52,470 bases of DNA from Flavobacteriales bacterium (GTDB lineage: Bacteria; Bacteroidota; Bacteroidia; Flavobacteriales_D; Crocinitomicaceae): positions 1 to 52,470 of the forward strand of contig CANGHX010000002.1 in assembly GCA_947453715.1 (NCBI GenBank), read 5' to 3'. Made by a program: the position numbers and the translations under genes. Positions 26,955 to 35,299 of this stretch are shown here, piece by piece. Positions within the stretch are counted from its first letter, which is position 1, and every line of letters starts with the position of its first letter. The notes beneath the pieces are model-generated. The model was not told where the DNA came from. It saw only the letters and a list, made by a program, of their open reading frames with translations, and did no database searches.

Positions 26955-28000
26955 TGTTGGATAAAGATTTAGATTTAATCGAAAACGAAGAGAACGAAGA
27001 AGAAGAATTATTTGAACATTATCGTTTTAAAGTTGATTTAGGACAAGAAGTTCTCAGGATAGATAAGTTTTTATTAGACAGACTTCCAAATACTTCTAGG
27101 AACAAAATTCAAGTAGCAGCAAAAAATGGAAACATTGTTGTAAATGGTGTAACTGTAAAACCGAATTATCGTGTAAAACCGAAGGATGATGTTGCAATAG
27201 TATTACCTTATCCTGTTCGTGAAATTGAATTAATAGCTCAAGATATTCCAATAGAAATTGTTTATGAAGATGATTCTTTTGTTATTGTAAATAAACCGTC
27301 AAATATGGTGGTACATCCTGGTTACGGAAATTATACTGGAACTTTAGTAAATGCACTTGTTTACCATTTTGATAATTTACCTTCTAGAATTGAAGATTAT
27401 TTTGGTCGTCCAGGTTTAGTTCATAGGCTTGACAAAAATACTACTGGAATTATGGTTATTGCTAAAACGGAATTCGCACTAACGAATTTAGCTAAGCAAT
27501 TTTATGATCGTACAACAGAGAGAAGATATCACGCTTTAGTTTGGGGAGATGTTGAAGAAGATGGCACTATTACTGGTCATATTGGAAGATCAATTAAAAA
27601 TAGAAAGGTAATGGATGTTTTTCCAGAAGGTGATTATGGGAAACATGCAGTTACACATTATAAAGTATTAGAAAGATTTGGATTGGTAACTTTGGTAGAA
27701 TGTAAACTTGAAACAGGAAGAACACATCAGATAAGGGCACATTTCAAATCGATTGGACATCCTCTTTTTAACGACAACGAATATGGAGGTGATCGTATTG
27801 TTAGAGGAACAAGTAATTCTAAATATAAAAAGTTTATCGATAATTGTTTTGATTTAATACCCGGTCAAGCTTTACATGCTAAAACATTAGGATTAACTCA
27901 TCCCATAACCAATGAATTTATGCAGTTTGATTCTGAATTAGTTTTAGGATTTCAAGAAATACTGAATAAATGGAGGAAATATGTTCAAGAATCTCTTTAA
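26954..28000 (+). CDS. RluD-family 23S rRNA pseudouridine synthase
   Basis: A 348-aa enzyme. A short acidic tail (ENEENEEEELFEH) precedes an S4 RNA-binding domain (about 30-85, RIDKFLLDRLPNTSRNKIQ). The catalytic domain has GLVHRLDKNTTGIMV with Asp160 as the nucleophile and LETGRTHQIRAH. RluD makes pseudouridines in helix 69 of 23S rRNA; RluC or RluA specificity cannot be excluded. TAATG overlap couples it to the gene before. Confidence 0.92.
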   Translation: MLDKDLDLIENEENEEEELFEHYRFKVDLGQEVLRIDKFLLDRLPNTSRNKIQVAAKNGNIVVNGVTVKPNYRVKPKDDVAIVLPYPVREIELIAQDIPIEIVYEDDSFVIVNKPSNMVVHPGYGNYTGTLVNALVYHFDNLPSRIEDYFGRPGLVHRLDKNTTGIMVIAKTEFALTNLAKQFYDRTTERRYHALVWGDVEEDGTITGHIGRSIKNRKVMDVFPEGDYGKHAVTHYKVLERFGLVTLVECKLETGRTHQIRAHFKSIGHPLFNDNEYGGDRIVRGTSNSKYKKFIDNCFDLIPGQALHAKTLGLTHPITNEFMQFDSELVLGFQEILNKWRKYVQESL

Positions 28001-28165
28001 GTACAATTTTATTAGTTTATTTTTGAACTTAACTAATTAATGTTAATTATTTTTACACAGATGCTAGAAAATATGTTATTTAGGATTTTGATTTAATTTT
28101 TTATTTTGAAATTAACTAAATTTTTGTTTTCTTCGCCATTGAATTTTTTAAATGAAGCTACAATT

Positions 28166-30262
28166 ATGAAATTATTAATTCCCATTACACTTTTATTGGT
28201 TGCTTTTGTATCAACAAGATGCTCACAAAAACAATTGATTGAAGCTGAAAATTCTTATAGGGGACAGCAATACTGTGAAGGTGCAGATAAATTTAAAGTT
28301 GCCTATACAAAATTAGGGTCTAAAGGAGACAAAGCAAAAGCAATTAAAGGAGAAATGGCATTTAAAACTGCAGAAAGTTATAGGCTTTCTATGGCTTATA
28401 AAGATGCAAATGAATGGTATGATAGAGCAATAATGCTTGATTATTTCACTATAAATCCAGAAGTTTATTTTTACAATGGACAAATGTTTCAAATGATGGG
28501 ACAATTGGATAAAGCATTGAAAAATTTCGAAGAATATAAAAAATTAGCATCAAATGATTCAAGAGTTGATGCAGCAATCCAATCTTGTAAGTCGTTTGAA
28601 GAAATGAAAGCTGACAAATCAAGGTATGTTGTAGAGAATCAGTCAACATTGAATGCAAAAGAATATGATATGGCTCCAATGTTTGGGGATTCTAAAGATT
28701 CAAAATTATATTTTTCATCAACAAGAAATGGTGGTTTCAGTGACGAAAAAGATCCAAGAACGTGTGAGTCCTATATGGACTTATGGTTTGCAACTCTTGA
28801 CGCAAAAGGAAATTGGGCTGAACCAAAATTAGTTATTGGTGAAGGAATCAATACAGAAGATAATGAAGGTACAGTTTGTTTTGATGGAAGAAAGAAAGTG
28901 ATGTTCTTTACTAGATGTCCAAATGTTAAAAAGAAAAACCTAGGATGTGATATCTGGATGGCAGAAGCTAAGGGTAAAGATGAATGGGGTGATGTTAAAA
29001 AGATTGAATTAAAAGCAAACGATAGTATTACTGTTGGTCACCCATGTGCATCTGAAGATGGGAAATATTTGATTTTTGTTTCAGATATGCCAGGTGGATT
29101 TGGTGGAAAAGATTTATGGTATACGACTTATGATAAAAAAGCTGATAAATGGGCTGCTCCAGCAAATTTAGGTAAAGAGATTAATACTTCAGGTAATGAA
29201 TTGTTTCCAACATTTGCGAAAAATGGGGATTTGATTTATTCAACTGATGGTATGATTGGTTTAGGAGGTTTGGATTTATTCAGAGCTAAAAAAACTGGAA
29301 ATGAATTTAAATGGGAAAATCCTACAAACTATGGTTATCCTATTAATTCAGAAACGGATGATTATGCTTTAATTGAATTAACAGATAAAAAAGGTTATTT
29401 CACATCTGATAGAAAAGGTCCAAATGGGACTAAGCCGGATATTTATTCATATGATTTACCGCCAAATTTATTTGATTTGAAAGTTGTTGTTTCTGAAATT
29501 GCAAACAAAGATCAAAAAATTGAAGGTGTGAATGTTACGATCAAAGGTTCAGACAATTCTACTTGGACGGGTAAAACAAATAAAGAAGGTTCTATTTCTT
29601 GGGATAAAAAACCAACTGGTGAGAGATATATTTTAGAAAATGTAACTTACACAATTGCAATTGAAAAAGAAGGTTTTCACCCTGATAAAAAAGGTGCTTC
29701 AATTACGACTGTGAACCTAAATGGTAATCAAAATTTTGTTGTTGATATGGCGTTACTTCCAATCGTTATTAAACCAATTCGTTTGCCAGAAGTAAGATAT
29801 CCTTATGGACAATATACTTTATTAGTTGATTCTACAATTAATTCGAAAGATTCATTGAACTTTGTCTATGACTTATTGATGGAATATCCTGGGATGGTAT
29901 TAGAATTAAGTTCTCATACAGATTCTAGAGGTAAAGATGCGGCCAACCAGTTATTGTCTGAAAATCGTGCAAAAGAATGTGTAAGATACTTGGTGCAGGA
30001 AAAGGGAATTGATGCGAACAGATTAAAACCTGTAGGAAAAGGTGAAAGCACACCAGCTATATGGAAAGATCCAGCTACAGGTGAAATGATTACTTTAACT
30101 GAAGCTTATATTAATCAGTTTAAAGAAAAAGATAAAGCTCAATTTGAAAAATTACATCAGTTGAACAGAAGGACAGAAGCAAAAGTACTATCTTTAGATT
30201 ATGTTCCAGGAGCTACTCCAGCACCAACAGAAGTTAAGCCTGCAGAGGCACCCAAAAAATAA
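28166..30262 (+). CDS. PorE-like OmpA-family lipoprotein with TPR and PD40 propeller
   Basis: A 698-aa envelope protein from ATG 28166; a TTG at 28106 would place 20 extra residues before the signal segment (MKLLIPITLLLVAFVSTRC). Cys after STR is a possible lipidation site, with an unusual Arg at -1. Domains in order: a TPR-like helical region (about 25-150), PD40/WD40-like propeller blades (about 165-430, YFSSTRNGG, IFVSDMPGGFGGKDLW, GGLDLFRA), a carboxypeptidase-regulatory-like fold (about 440-530) and a C-terminal OmpA peptidoglycan-binding domain (LSSHTDSRGKDAANQLLSEN...R). This architecture is that of PorE, a T9SS part linking the machine to peptidoglycan; related OmpA proteins occur elsewhere. 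Confidence 0.85.
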   Translation: MKLLIPITLLLVAFVSTRCSQKQLIEAENSYRGQQYCEGADKFKVAYTKLGSKGDKAKAIKGEMAFKTAESYRLSMAYKDANEWYDRAIMLDYFTINPEVYFYNGQMFQMMGQLDKALKNFEEYKKLASNDSRVDAAIQSCKSFEEMKADKSRYVVENQSTLNAKEYDMAPMFGDSKDSKLYFSSTRNGGFSDEKDPRTCESYMDLWFATLDAKGNWAEPKLVIGEGINTEDNEGTVCFDGRKKVMFFTRCPNVKKKNLGCDIWMAEAKGKDEWGDVKKIELKANDSITVGHPCASEDGKYLIFVSDMPGGFGGKDLWYTTYDKKADKWAAPANLGKEINTSGNELFPTFAKNGDLIYSTDGMIGLGGLDLFRAKKTGNEFKWENPTNYGYPINSETDDYALIELTDKKGYFTSDRKGPNGTKPDIYSYDLPPNLFDLKVVVSEIANKDQKIEGVNVTIKGSDNSTWTGKTNKEGSISWDKKPTGERYILENVTYTIAIEKEGFHPDKKGASITTVNLNGNQNFVVDMALLPIVIKPIRLPEVRYPYGQYTLLVDSTINSKDSLNFVYDLLMEYPGMVLELSSHTDSRGKDAANQLLSENRAKECVRYLVQEKGIDANRLKPVGKGESTPAIWKDPATGEMITLTEAYINQFKEKDKAQFEKLHQLNRRTEAKVLSLDYVPGATPAPTEVKPAEAPKK

Positions 30263-30269
30263 TTTAAAA

Positions 30270-30305
30270 CAAAAAAGACTTTCACTTCGAAAGTCTTTTT
30301 TGTTT
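30270..30305 (+). terminator. Strong intrinsic terminator after the OmpA-family gene
   Basis: A perfect 14-bp stem (30270-30283 with 30289-30302), core GACTTTC/GAAAGTC, has a 5-nt loop and a T-rich 3' arm. Confidence 0.9.
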
Positions 30306-30349
30306 TAAGGATATTTCTTAACTTCATAGGAGAACTTAAATAATCACTT

Positions 30350-31528
30350 ATGAAAGAAGAATACTTACACCACCTATGGAAAAATAAACAGATTCCATTT
30401 CATCAACTTAAACTTTCGACAGGAGAAGATATTATAATTTATGATGTTGGCCAACACAATGCATTTGAAAGTGGACCTGATTTTTCGAATGGTAAGATTA
30501 AAATTGGGAATGTAACTTGGTTCGGAAATATCGAACTTCATGTAAAATCATCAGATTGGTATCAACATAATCATCAATTTGATAGAGCATATGATAATGT
30601 GATATTGCATGTTGTTTACATTCATGATCAAGGTGTTTTAATCAATAACAAACCGATTCCAACGATTGAATTGAAAGGGTTGATTCCAGAAATGGAAGAA
30701 GTTTTGAATAAACATGATTTTCCTTGTTCTACTTTTCTTAATGAACTTGATTCTATTTATTTAGAATCAATGAAAGAAAAAGCAATTGTAAAACGTTTGA
30801 ATAAAAGAATTCAAAATATTGAGAAAAATAAAATTGATTCGACTCCACAACAAGTATTATATTCACTATTAGCTCAAGCGTTTGGATGTAAAATAAATGC
30901 ACAGCCTTTTCAAGAATTAACGAATAGAATTCCAATTAAACTTATAAAAAAGGAAAAGTATATAAATACAAAAACTATTTTTTTTAATGTTTCAGGTCTA
31001 GGAGATACGGAATTAGTAGATAAGTCTTGGCTTCATTTAAAATCTAAATACAATTTAGGTACAATGTCTAAACATATATGGAAGCATAAAGGCTTAAGGC
31101 CGAAAAGTTTCCCTGAAATTCGACTTTTACAATTTGCTGAAATAGTCGATAAATTTGATTTTGAAACATCTTTTATTTATTTAGATTCAAAAGAATTAGT
31201 AGTTTATCTCAAAAACTTATTGGAAACGAAAACTAATAGTTCAAAAATATCGAATGCAATGGTAGATTTAATAATAATCAATTGTTTCGTGCCATTCATT
31301 TGGTGGTATGGAAATGTAAAAATGGATGGAAGTATTCAAGAAAAATCATTAGATTTATTACAATTTTTAAAAGCAGAAGTTAATCATATTCTTAAAAAGT
31401 GGAAAGTAATAGGCGTTTCGTGTATTAATTCATACGATTCTCAAGCATTATTAGAAATTTATAACGAATTTTGTACTTCTAAGAAATGCCTTGATTGTGA
31501 GGTGGGAAATAAAATAATTTATAAATGA
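30350..31528 (+). CDS. DUF2851 family protein
   Basis: A 392-aa cytosolic protein. The N-terminal wording EEYLHHLWKNKQIPF, GPDFSNGKIKIG, GNIELHVKSSDWYQHNH and NVILHVVYIHD is the DUF2851 signature, common in Bacteroidota. The C-terminus ends in a small cysteine cluster (CTSKKCLDCEVG) that could bind a metal. Function is unknown; the GNIELH block recalls nuclease-like folds but catalysis is not shown. The stop overlaps the PspC gene start by 4 bp (ATGA). Confidence 0.88.
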   Translation: MKEEYLHHLWKNKQIPFHQLKLSTGEDIIIYDVGQHNAFESGPDFSNGKIKIGNVTWFGNIELHVKSSDWYQHNHQFDRAYDNVILHVVYIHDQGVLINNKPIPTIELKGLIPEMEEVLNKHDFPCSTFLNELDSIYLESMKEKAIVKRLNKRIQNIEKNKIDSTPQQVLYSLLAQAFGCKINAQPFQELTNRIPIKLIKKEKYINTKTIFFNVSGLGDTELVDKSWLHLKSKYNLGTMSKHIWKHKGLRPKSFPEIRLLQFAEIVDKFDFETSFIYLDSKELVVYLKNLLETKTNSSKISNAMVDLIIINCFVPFIWWYGNVKMDGSIQEKSLDLLQFLKAEVNHILKKWKVIGVSCINSYDSQALLEIYNEFCTSKKCLDCEVGNKIIYK

Positions 31529-31761
31529 GAACAATTCAAAAAGTACTGTTTTATTTCGAGATGAGATCTTACGGTGTGTGCGAATGGTGGGCTTTAAAAT
31601 TAGGCATTCGAACCTCAAAGGTTAGATTAGGATTTATTTATGCCTCATTTATTGCATTAGGTTCTCCACTTTTTATTTATTTAGGGATGGCTTGGATATT
31701 AGAACACAAACATTATTTCAAACTTAAACCAAAAAAACGTTCTTCAATTTGGGAACTATAA
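31525..31761 (+). CDS. PspC-domain small membrane protein
   Basis: A 78-aa protein of PspC-like type: MRSYGVCEWWALKLGIRTSKVRLGFIYASF is the usual GVCxGxAxxLGIxxxxVR pattern, followed by one transmembrane helix (about residues 36-57) and a basic tail. PspC-domain proteins take part in the phage-shock envelope stress response in other bacteria, but single-domain Bacteroidota members have no tested role. Start overlaps the DUF2851 stop; the K+ channel gene follows after 1 nt. Confidence 0.85.
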   Translation: MRTIQKVLFYFEMRSYGVCEWWALKLGIRTSKVRLGFIYASFIALGSPLFIYLGMAWILEHKHYFKLKPKKRSSIWEL

Positions 31762-31762
31762 T

Positions 31763-32782
31763 ATGTTAAAAAACAATCGATTTTCAAATATTTTCTTCTT
31801 TATCTTTTTACTACTATTGGTAATTGGAATTGGAACGACTGGCTACATGTTTATTCAGAAATGGAGTATTGTAGATTCATTTTATATGACCATCATTACT
31901 ATTTCAACGGTAGGTTTCAGAGAGGTTGGAGATTTAACAGTAGCAGGAAAATTATTTACTGCATTTTTAATAATAACTAGTTTTGGTACATTTGCTTATG
32001 CTGTTACTTCTATTACAGCTTACCTTGTAGGGGGGAAATACCGAAAATATTTAAAAGAATACAAACTAATGAAAGAATTAGAAAAACTGAATGATCACGT
32101 AATAATTTGTGGATTTGGTCGTGTTGGAATTCAAGTCGCAAAAGATTTATGTGCACACGGAACTAAATTCGTTGTTATTGAAAGTAATGAAGAAGTTATT
32201 AAGGATCATGAAGATTTAAAAGGTTATTATTTCATTAAGGGAGATTCAACAGATGATATCAATTTAGAAAAGGCAGGTATCAAAAATGCTAAAGCGATGA
32301 TTTGTTGTTTACCTAAGGATGCCGATAACCTATACATCGTTCTTTCAGGAAGCGAGTTGAATTCTAAATTATTAATTATTTCAAGAGCAACTAGTCAGTC
32401 TACAAAGAGGAAATTAAAAAGAGCTGGTGCACACAATGTTATTCTTCCAGATGCTGTTGGAGGTTCTCATATGGCTTCTTTGATTTCAAATCCCGACGTA
32501 ATGGAATTTTTAGATATTATTAGAGTTCAAGGTTATAACGGAGCAAATATTGAATCAATCGCTTTTAGTGAATTACCGGATCAATTTAAAAACAAAACGA
32601 TTGGTCAATTAGAAGCAAAAAGATTAACAGGAGTTACAATTATTGGATTTAAAACTCCTGATGGAGAATATGTTATAAATCCAGACTTTGAAATTGAAGT
32701 TGTTCCGCATTCAAAACTTTTTGTACTTGGGAATCAGGAGCAAATTGAGAAATTAAATAAATTATTTGGTCTAGCACATTAA
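31763..32782 (+). CDS. Two-helix K+ channel with RCK (TrkA-N/TrkA-C) domains
   Basis: A 339-aa protein. TM1 (about 10-31), a pore helix and filter TISTVGFREVGDL (about 47-59), and TM2 (about 65-90) form the pore module. An RCK N-lobe follows (HVIICGFGRVGIQVAKDL, the NAD/ligand-binding Rossmann motif, about 112-230), then an RCK C-lobe (about 250-335). This is the MthK layout. The filter reads TVGFREV where TVGYGD is the classical K+ signature; related bacterial channels do carry TVGFxE. K+ selectivity is therefore likely but not certain. Confidence 0.88.
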   Translation: MLKNNRFSNIFFFIFLLLLVIGIGTTGYMFIQKWSIVDSFYMTIITISTVGFREVGDLTVAGKLFTAFLIITSFGTFAYAVTSITAYLVGGKYRKYLKEYKLMKELEKLNDHVIICGFGRVGIQVAKDLCAHGTKFVVIESNEEVIKDHEDLKGYYFIKGDSTDDINLEKAGIKNAKAMICCLPKDADNLYIVLSGSELNSKLLIISRATSQSTKRKLKRAGAHNVILPDAVGGSHMASLISNPDVMEFLDIIRVQGYNGANIESIAFSELPDQFKNKTIGQLEAKRLTGVTIIGFKTPDGEYVINPDFEIEVVPHSKLFVLGNQEQIEKLNKLFGLAH

Positions 32783-32784
32783 AT

Positions 32785-33678
32785 ATGAGATTATTAATAA
32801 CAGGTTCTAATGGACTACTTGGTCAAAAACTCGTAAAACTATGCATTCAAAAAGGTGTTCAATTTGTTGCAACATCTAAAGGTGAAAATAGAAACCCAGA
32901 TTGCCCTTCAATAAATTATTTTGAATTGGACATTACAAATCCAATCGAAATAAGTCATCTATTTGAGAATTATTATCCAACTCATGTAATTCACACAGCA
33001 GCGATCACGAATGTTGATTATTGCGAAGATCATATTGATGAATGCGAAGAAGTAAATGTTAAAGCAACAGCAAATTTATTTGAAGCATCTAAACGTTATC
33101 AAGCACATTTTCAATTATTGTCTACAGATTTTGTTTTTGATGGAGAAAAAGGAAATTACCAAGAAAATGATGTGGTCAACCCATTAAGTATTTATGCTAA
33201 GTCAAAAGTAGATGGAGAAAATATACTTTTGAATGATGAATATAAAAATTGGTCAATCGTAAGAACAATCATTGTTTATGGTGAAGGTCATAATTTATCA
33301 CGTTCAAATCTAATTTTATGGTCGATTGATGCATTGAAAAAAGGTAATGAAATCAAAGTAGTCGATGATCAATTTCGTGCTCCGACTTGGGCAGATGATT
33401 TAGCTTGGGGTTGTTTAGAAATAGTGTTGAGAGATAAAAGTGGTATTTTTCATATTTCAGGACCAGAGACTTTTTCTATTTTAGATATCGTAACTAAAGT
33501 TGCAGATTTTTTCGGTTTAGATAAAAAATGTATTGTTCCAATAAAATCTGACACGTTAAATCAAGCTGCAAAGCGACCACCAAAAACAGGTTTTAATTTA
33601 GATTATTCTAGAAAAGAATTGAGTTATAATCCATTGAAACTCGAAGAAACACTCGAATTATTAAACATTAAACTATAG
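32785..33678 (+). CDS. RmlD-like SDR family oxidoreductase
   Basis: A 297-aa extended SDR close to dTDP-4-dehydrorhamnose reductase. GSNGLLGQKLV binds NAD(P), AAITNVDYCEDHIDECEEVN matches the RmlD pattern and YAKSKVDGE supplies YxxxK. True RmlD often has the same motifs, so it may complete the rhamnose path begun by rmlB at 20220. However, it is 2 nt from a K+ channel gene and no rmlA/rmlC is near, so a different SDR role is possible. Confidence 0.8.
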   Translation: MRLLITGSNGLLGQKLVKLCIQKGVQFVATSKGENRNPDCPSINYFELDITNPIEISHLFENYYPTHVIHTAAITNVDYCEDHIDECEEVNVKATANLFEASKRYQAHFQLLSTDFVFDGEKGNYQENDVVNPLSIYAKSKVDGENILLNDEYKNWSIVRTIIVYGEGHNLSRSNLILWSIDALKKGNEIKVVDDQFRAPTWADDLAWGCLEIVLRDKSGIFHISGPETFSILDIVTKVADFFGLDKKCIVPIKSDTLNQAAKRPPKTGFNLDYSRKELSYNPLKLEETLELLNIKL

Positions 33679-33729
33679 ATATTTAGTTTAATATTATATC
33701 TTTACCTCACAAATTTTAAAATTTAAGTA

Positions 33730-35232
33730 ATGGCAGGAAGTCCTTGGCGTAAGAAGCCTATTAGTTTATTTGAAGCAGAAATGAAGAAAAGTGATTTGAA
33801 CCGTGTTTTAGGACGTTGGGGTTTAACATCATTAGGAATTGGAGCAATCATTGGAGGTGGAATTTTCACTTTAACTGGCGTTGCAGCTCACAATAATGCA
33901 GGTCCTGCTTTAGCGCTTTCATTTGTAATCGCTGGTCTAGGATGTATGTTTGCTGCATTGTGTTATGCAGAATTTTCTTCTGTTCTTCCTGTTGAAGGTT
34001 CAGCTTATGCTTATTCTTACGGTACAATGGGTGAAATTTTCGCTTGGATTATTGGATGGAATTTGATTCTAGAATATATGATGGGTGCTACAACAGTAGC
34101 TGTTGCATGGAGTGGATATTTTGAAAAATTATTACATCAGCTAGGCATTGACCCCCCCATGTGGTTGATGAATGACCCTATGACTGCTGCAACTAAATAC
34201 GCAGCAATTGGTCAAACTGCACCAACTTTTTGTTTTAATTTACCTGCATTTCTTATTACTTGGGTAGTAACATCTATTTTAGTGAGAGGAATTAAAGAGG
34301 CGGCTAAAACAAACAATATTATTGTAATTCTTAAAATTGCAGTTGTATTATTTGTAATTATTGTTGGATTCTTCTTTATTGATACTAATAATTATCACCC
34401 TTTTATTCCTGCTAAAGTTATTGATCCTGATGGAACTTCTCATTTTGGTTGGAGTGGTGTAATGACAGCTGCATCTATTGTATTTTTCGCTTATATTGGT
34501 TTTGACGCTGTTTCAACTCAAGCAGGTGAAGCAATAAATCCTAAGAAAGATGTTCCTTTCGCTATTATGATGTCTTTAGTTATTTGTACTGTTTTATACA
34601 TTCTTGTTTCACTTGTATTAACAGGAATGGTTAGATACGATCAATTAGATATTAAAGCACCAGTAGCTTCTGCTTTTGAAGGAGTAAATATGCCTTGGGC
34701 AACAATTTTGATTACCATCGCTGCAGTTGCGGGATTAATTTCTGTAATGTTAGTAATGATGTTAGGTCAAACACGTGTATTCTTAGGAATGGCGAAAGAT
34801 GGTTTATTGCCTAGTATGTTTGGAGAAATTCACAAGAAGTTTAAAACACCTTTTAAGAGTACACTATTAGTAGGACTTATTATTTCAATTGTTGCATCAT
34901 TAACACCAATTGATAAAGTGTCTGAAATGTGTTCGATGGGAACATTATTAGCCTTTGCTATGATAGCTCTTGCTGTTTGGGTATTGAGAATTAAACAACC
35001 ACATTTAGAGAGACCATTTAAAGTTCCTTTTTTACCAGTAATTGCCATTTTAGGAGTTAGTTTCAATGTTTTCTTAATGTGTTTCGTTAGAAAAGAAACA
35101 TGGGTTGCTTTTTTAATTTGGTCAAGTATTGGAATCATTGTCTACTTTTTATACTCTAAGAGAAATAGTAAATTGAATGATTGGGAGAAAGAACAAGAAG
35201 AATTAGCTCAAAAAAACACTTTAAACGACTAA
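33730..35232 (+). CDS. APC-family amino acid permease, CAT-like
   Basis: A 500-aa transporter with about 12 transmembrane helices. GIGAIIGGGIFTLTGVAAHNNAGPALALSF is the CAT/APC helix-1 signature, and the FFAYIGFDAVSTQAGEAINPKKDVP block is the helix-6 to loop motif of cationic amino acid transporters. The N-terminus (GSPWRKKPISLFEAE) also fits the CAT branch. Substrate is unknown. It ends in a strong terminator and is followed by a second APC permease, probably from a separate transcript. Confidence 0.87.
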   Translation: MAGSPWRKKPISLFEAEMKKSDLNRVLGRWGLTSLGIGAIIGGGIFTLTGVAAHNNAGPALALSFVIAGLGCMFAALCYAEFSSVLPVEGSAYAYSYGTMGEIFAWIIGWNLILEYMMGATTVAVAWSGYFEKLLHQLGIDPPMWLMNDPMTAATKYAAIGQTAPTFCFNLPAFLITWVVTSILVRGIKEAAKTNNIIVILKIAVVLFVIIVGFFFIDTNNYHPFIPAKVIDPDGTSHFGWSGVMTAASIVFFAYIGFDAVSTQAGEAINPKKDVPFAIMMSLVICTVLYILVSLVLTGMVRYDQLDIKAPVASAFEGVNMPWATILITIAAVAGLISVMLVMMLGQTRVFLGMAKDGLLPSMFGEIHKKFKTPFKSTLLVGLIISIVASLTPIDKVSEMCSMGTLLAFAMIALAVWVLRIKQPHLERPFKVPFLPVIAILGVSFNVFLMCFVRKETWVAFLIWSSIGIIVYFLYSKRNSKLNDWEKEQEELAQKNTLND

Positions 35233-35242
35233 AAATAGTTTA

Positions 35243-35278
35243 AAAATGCCGTCATATTTTTTATGGCGGCATTTTTTT
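35243..35278 (+). terminator. Intrinsic terminator between the two APC permeases
   Basis: A 14-bp stem, AAAATGCCGTCATA (35243-35256) with TATGGCGGCATTTT (35262-35275), contains one G-U pair and a T5 loop and is followed by more T. Confidence 0.9.
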
Positions 35279-35299
35279 ATTTTCACAATTAAGACCATT

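Noticed and set aside
28034-28054. TAATTAA/TTAATTA hairpin after the RluD-like gene as terminator
   Set aside because: All A-T pairs and a 2-nt loop make it unstable; not listed as a terminator.
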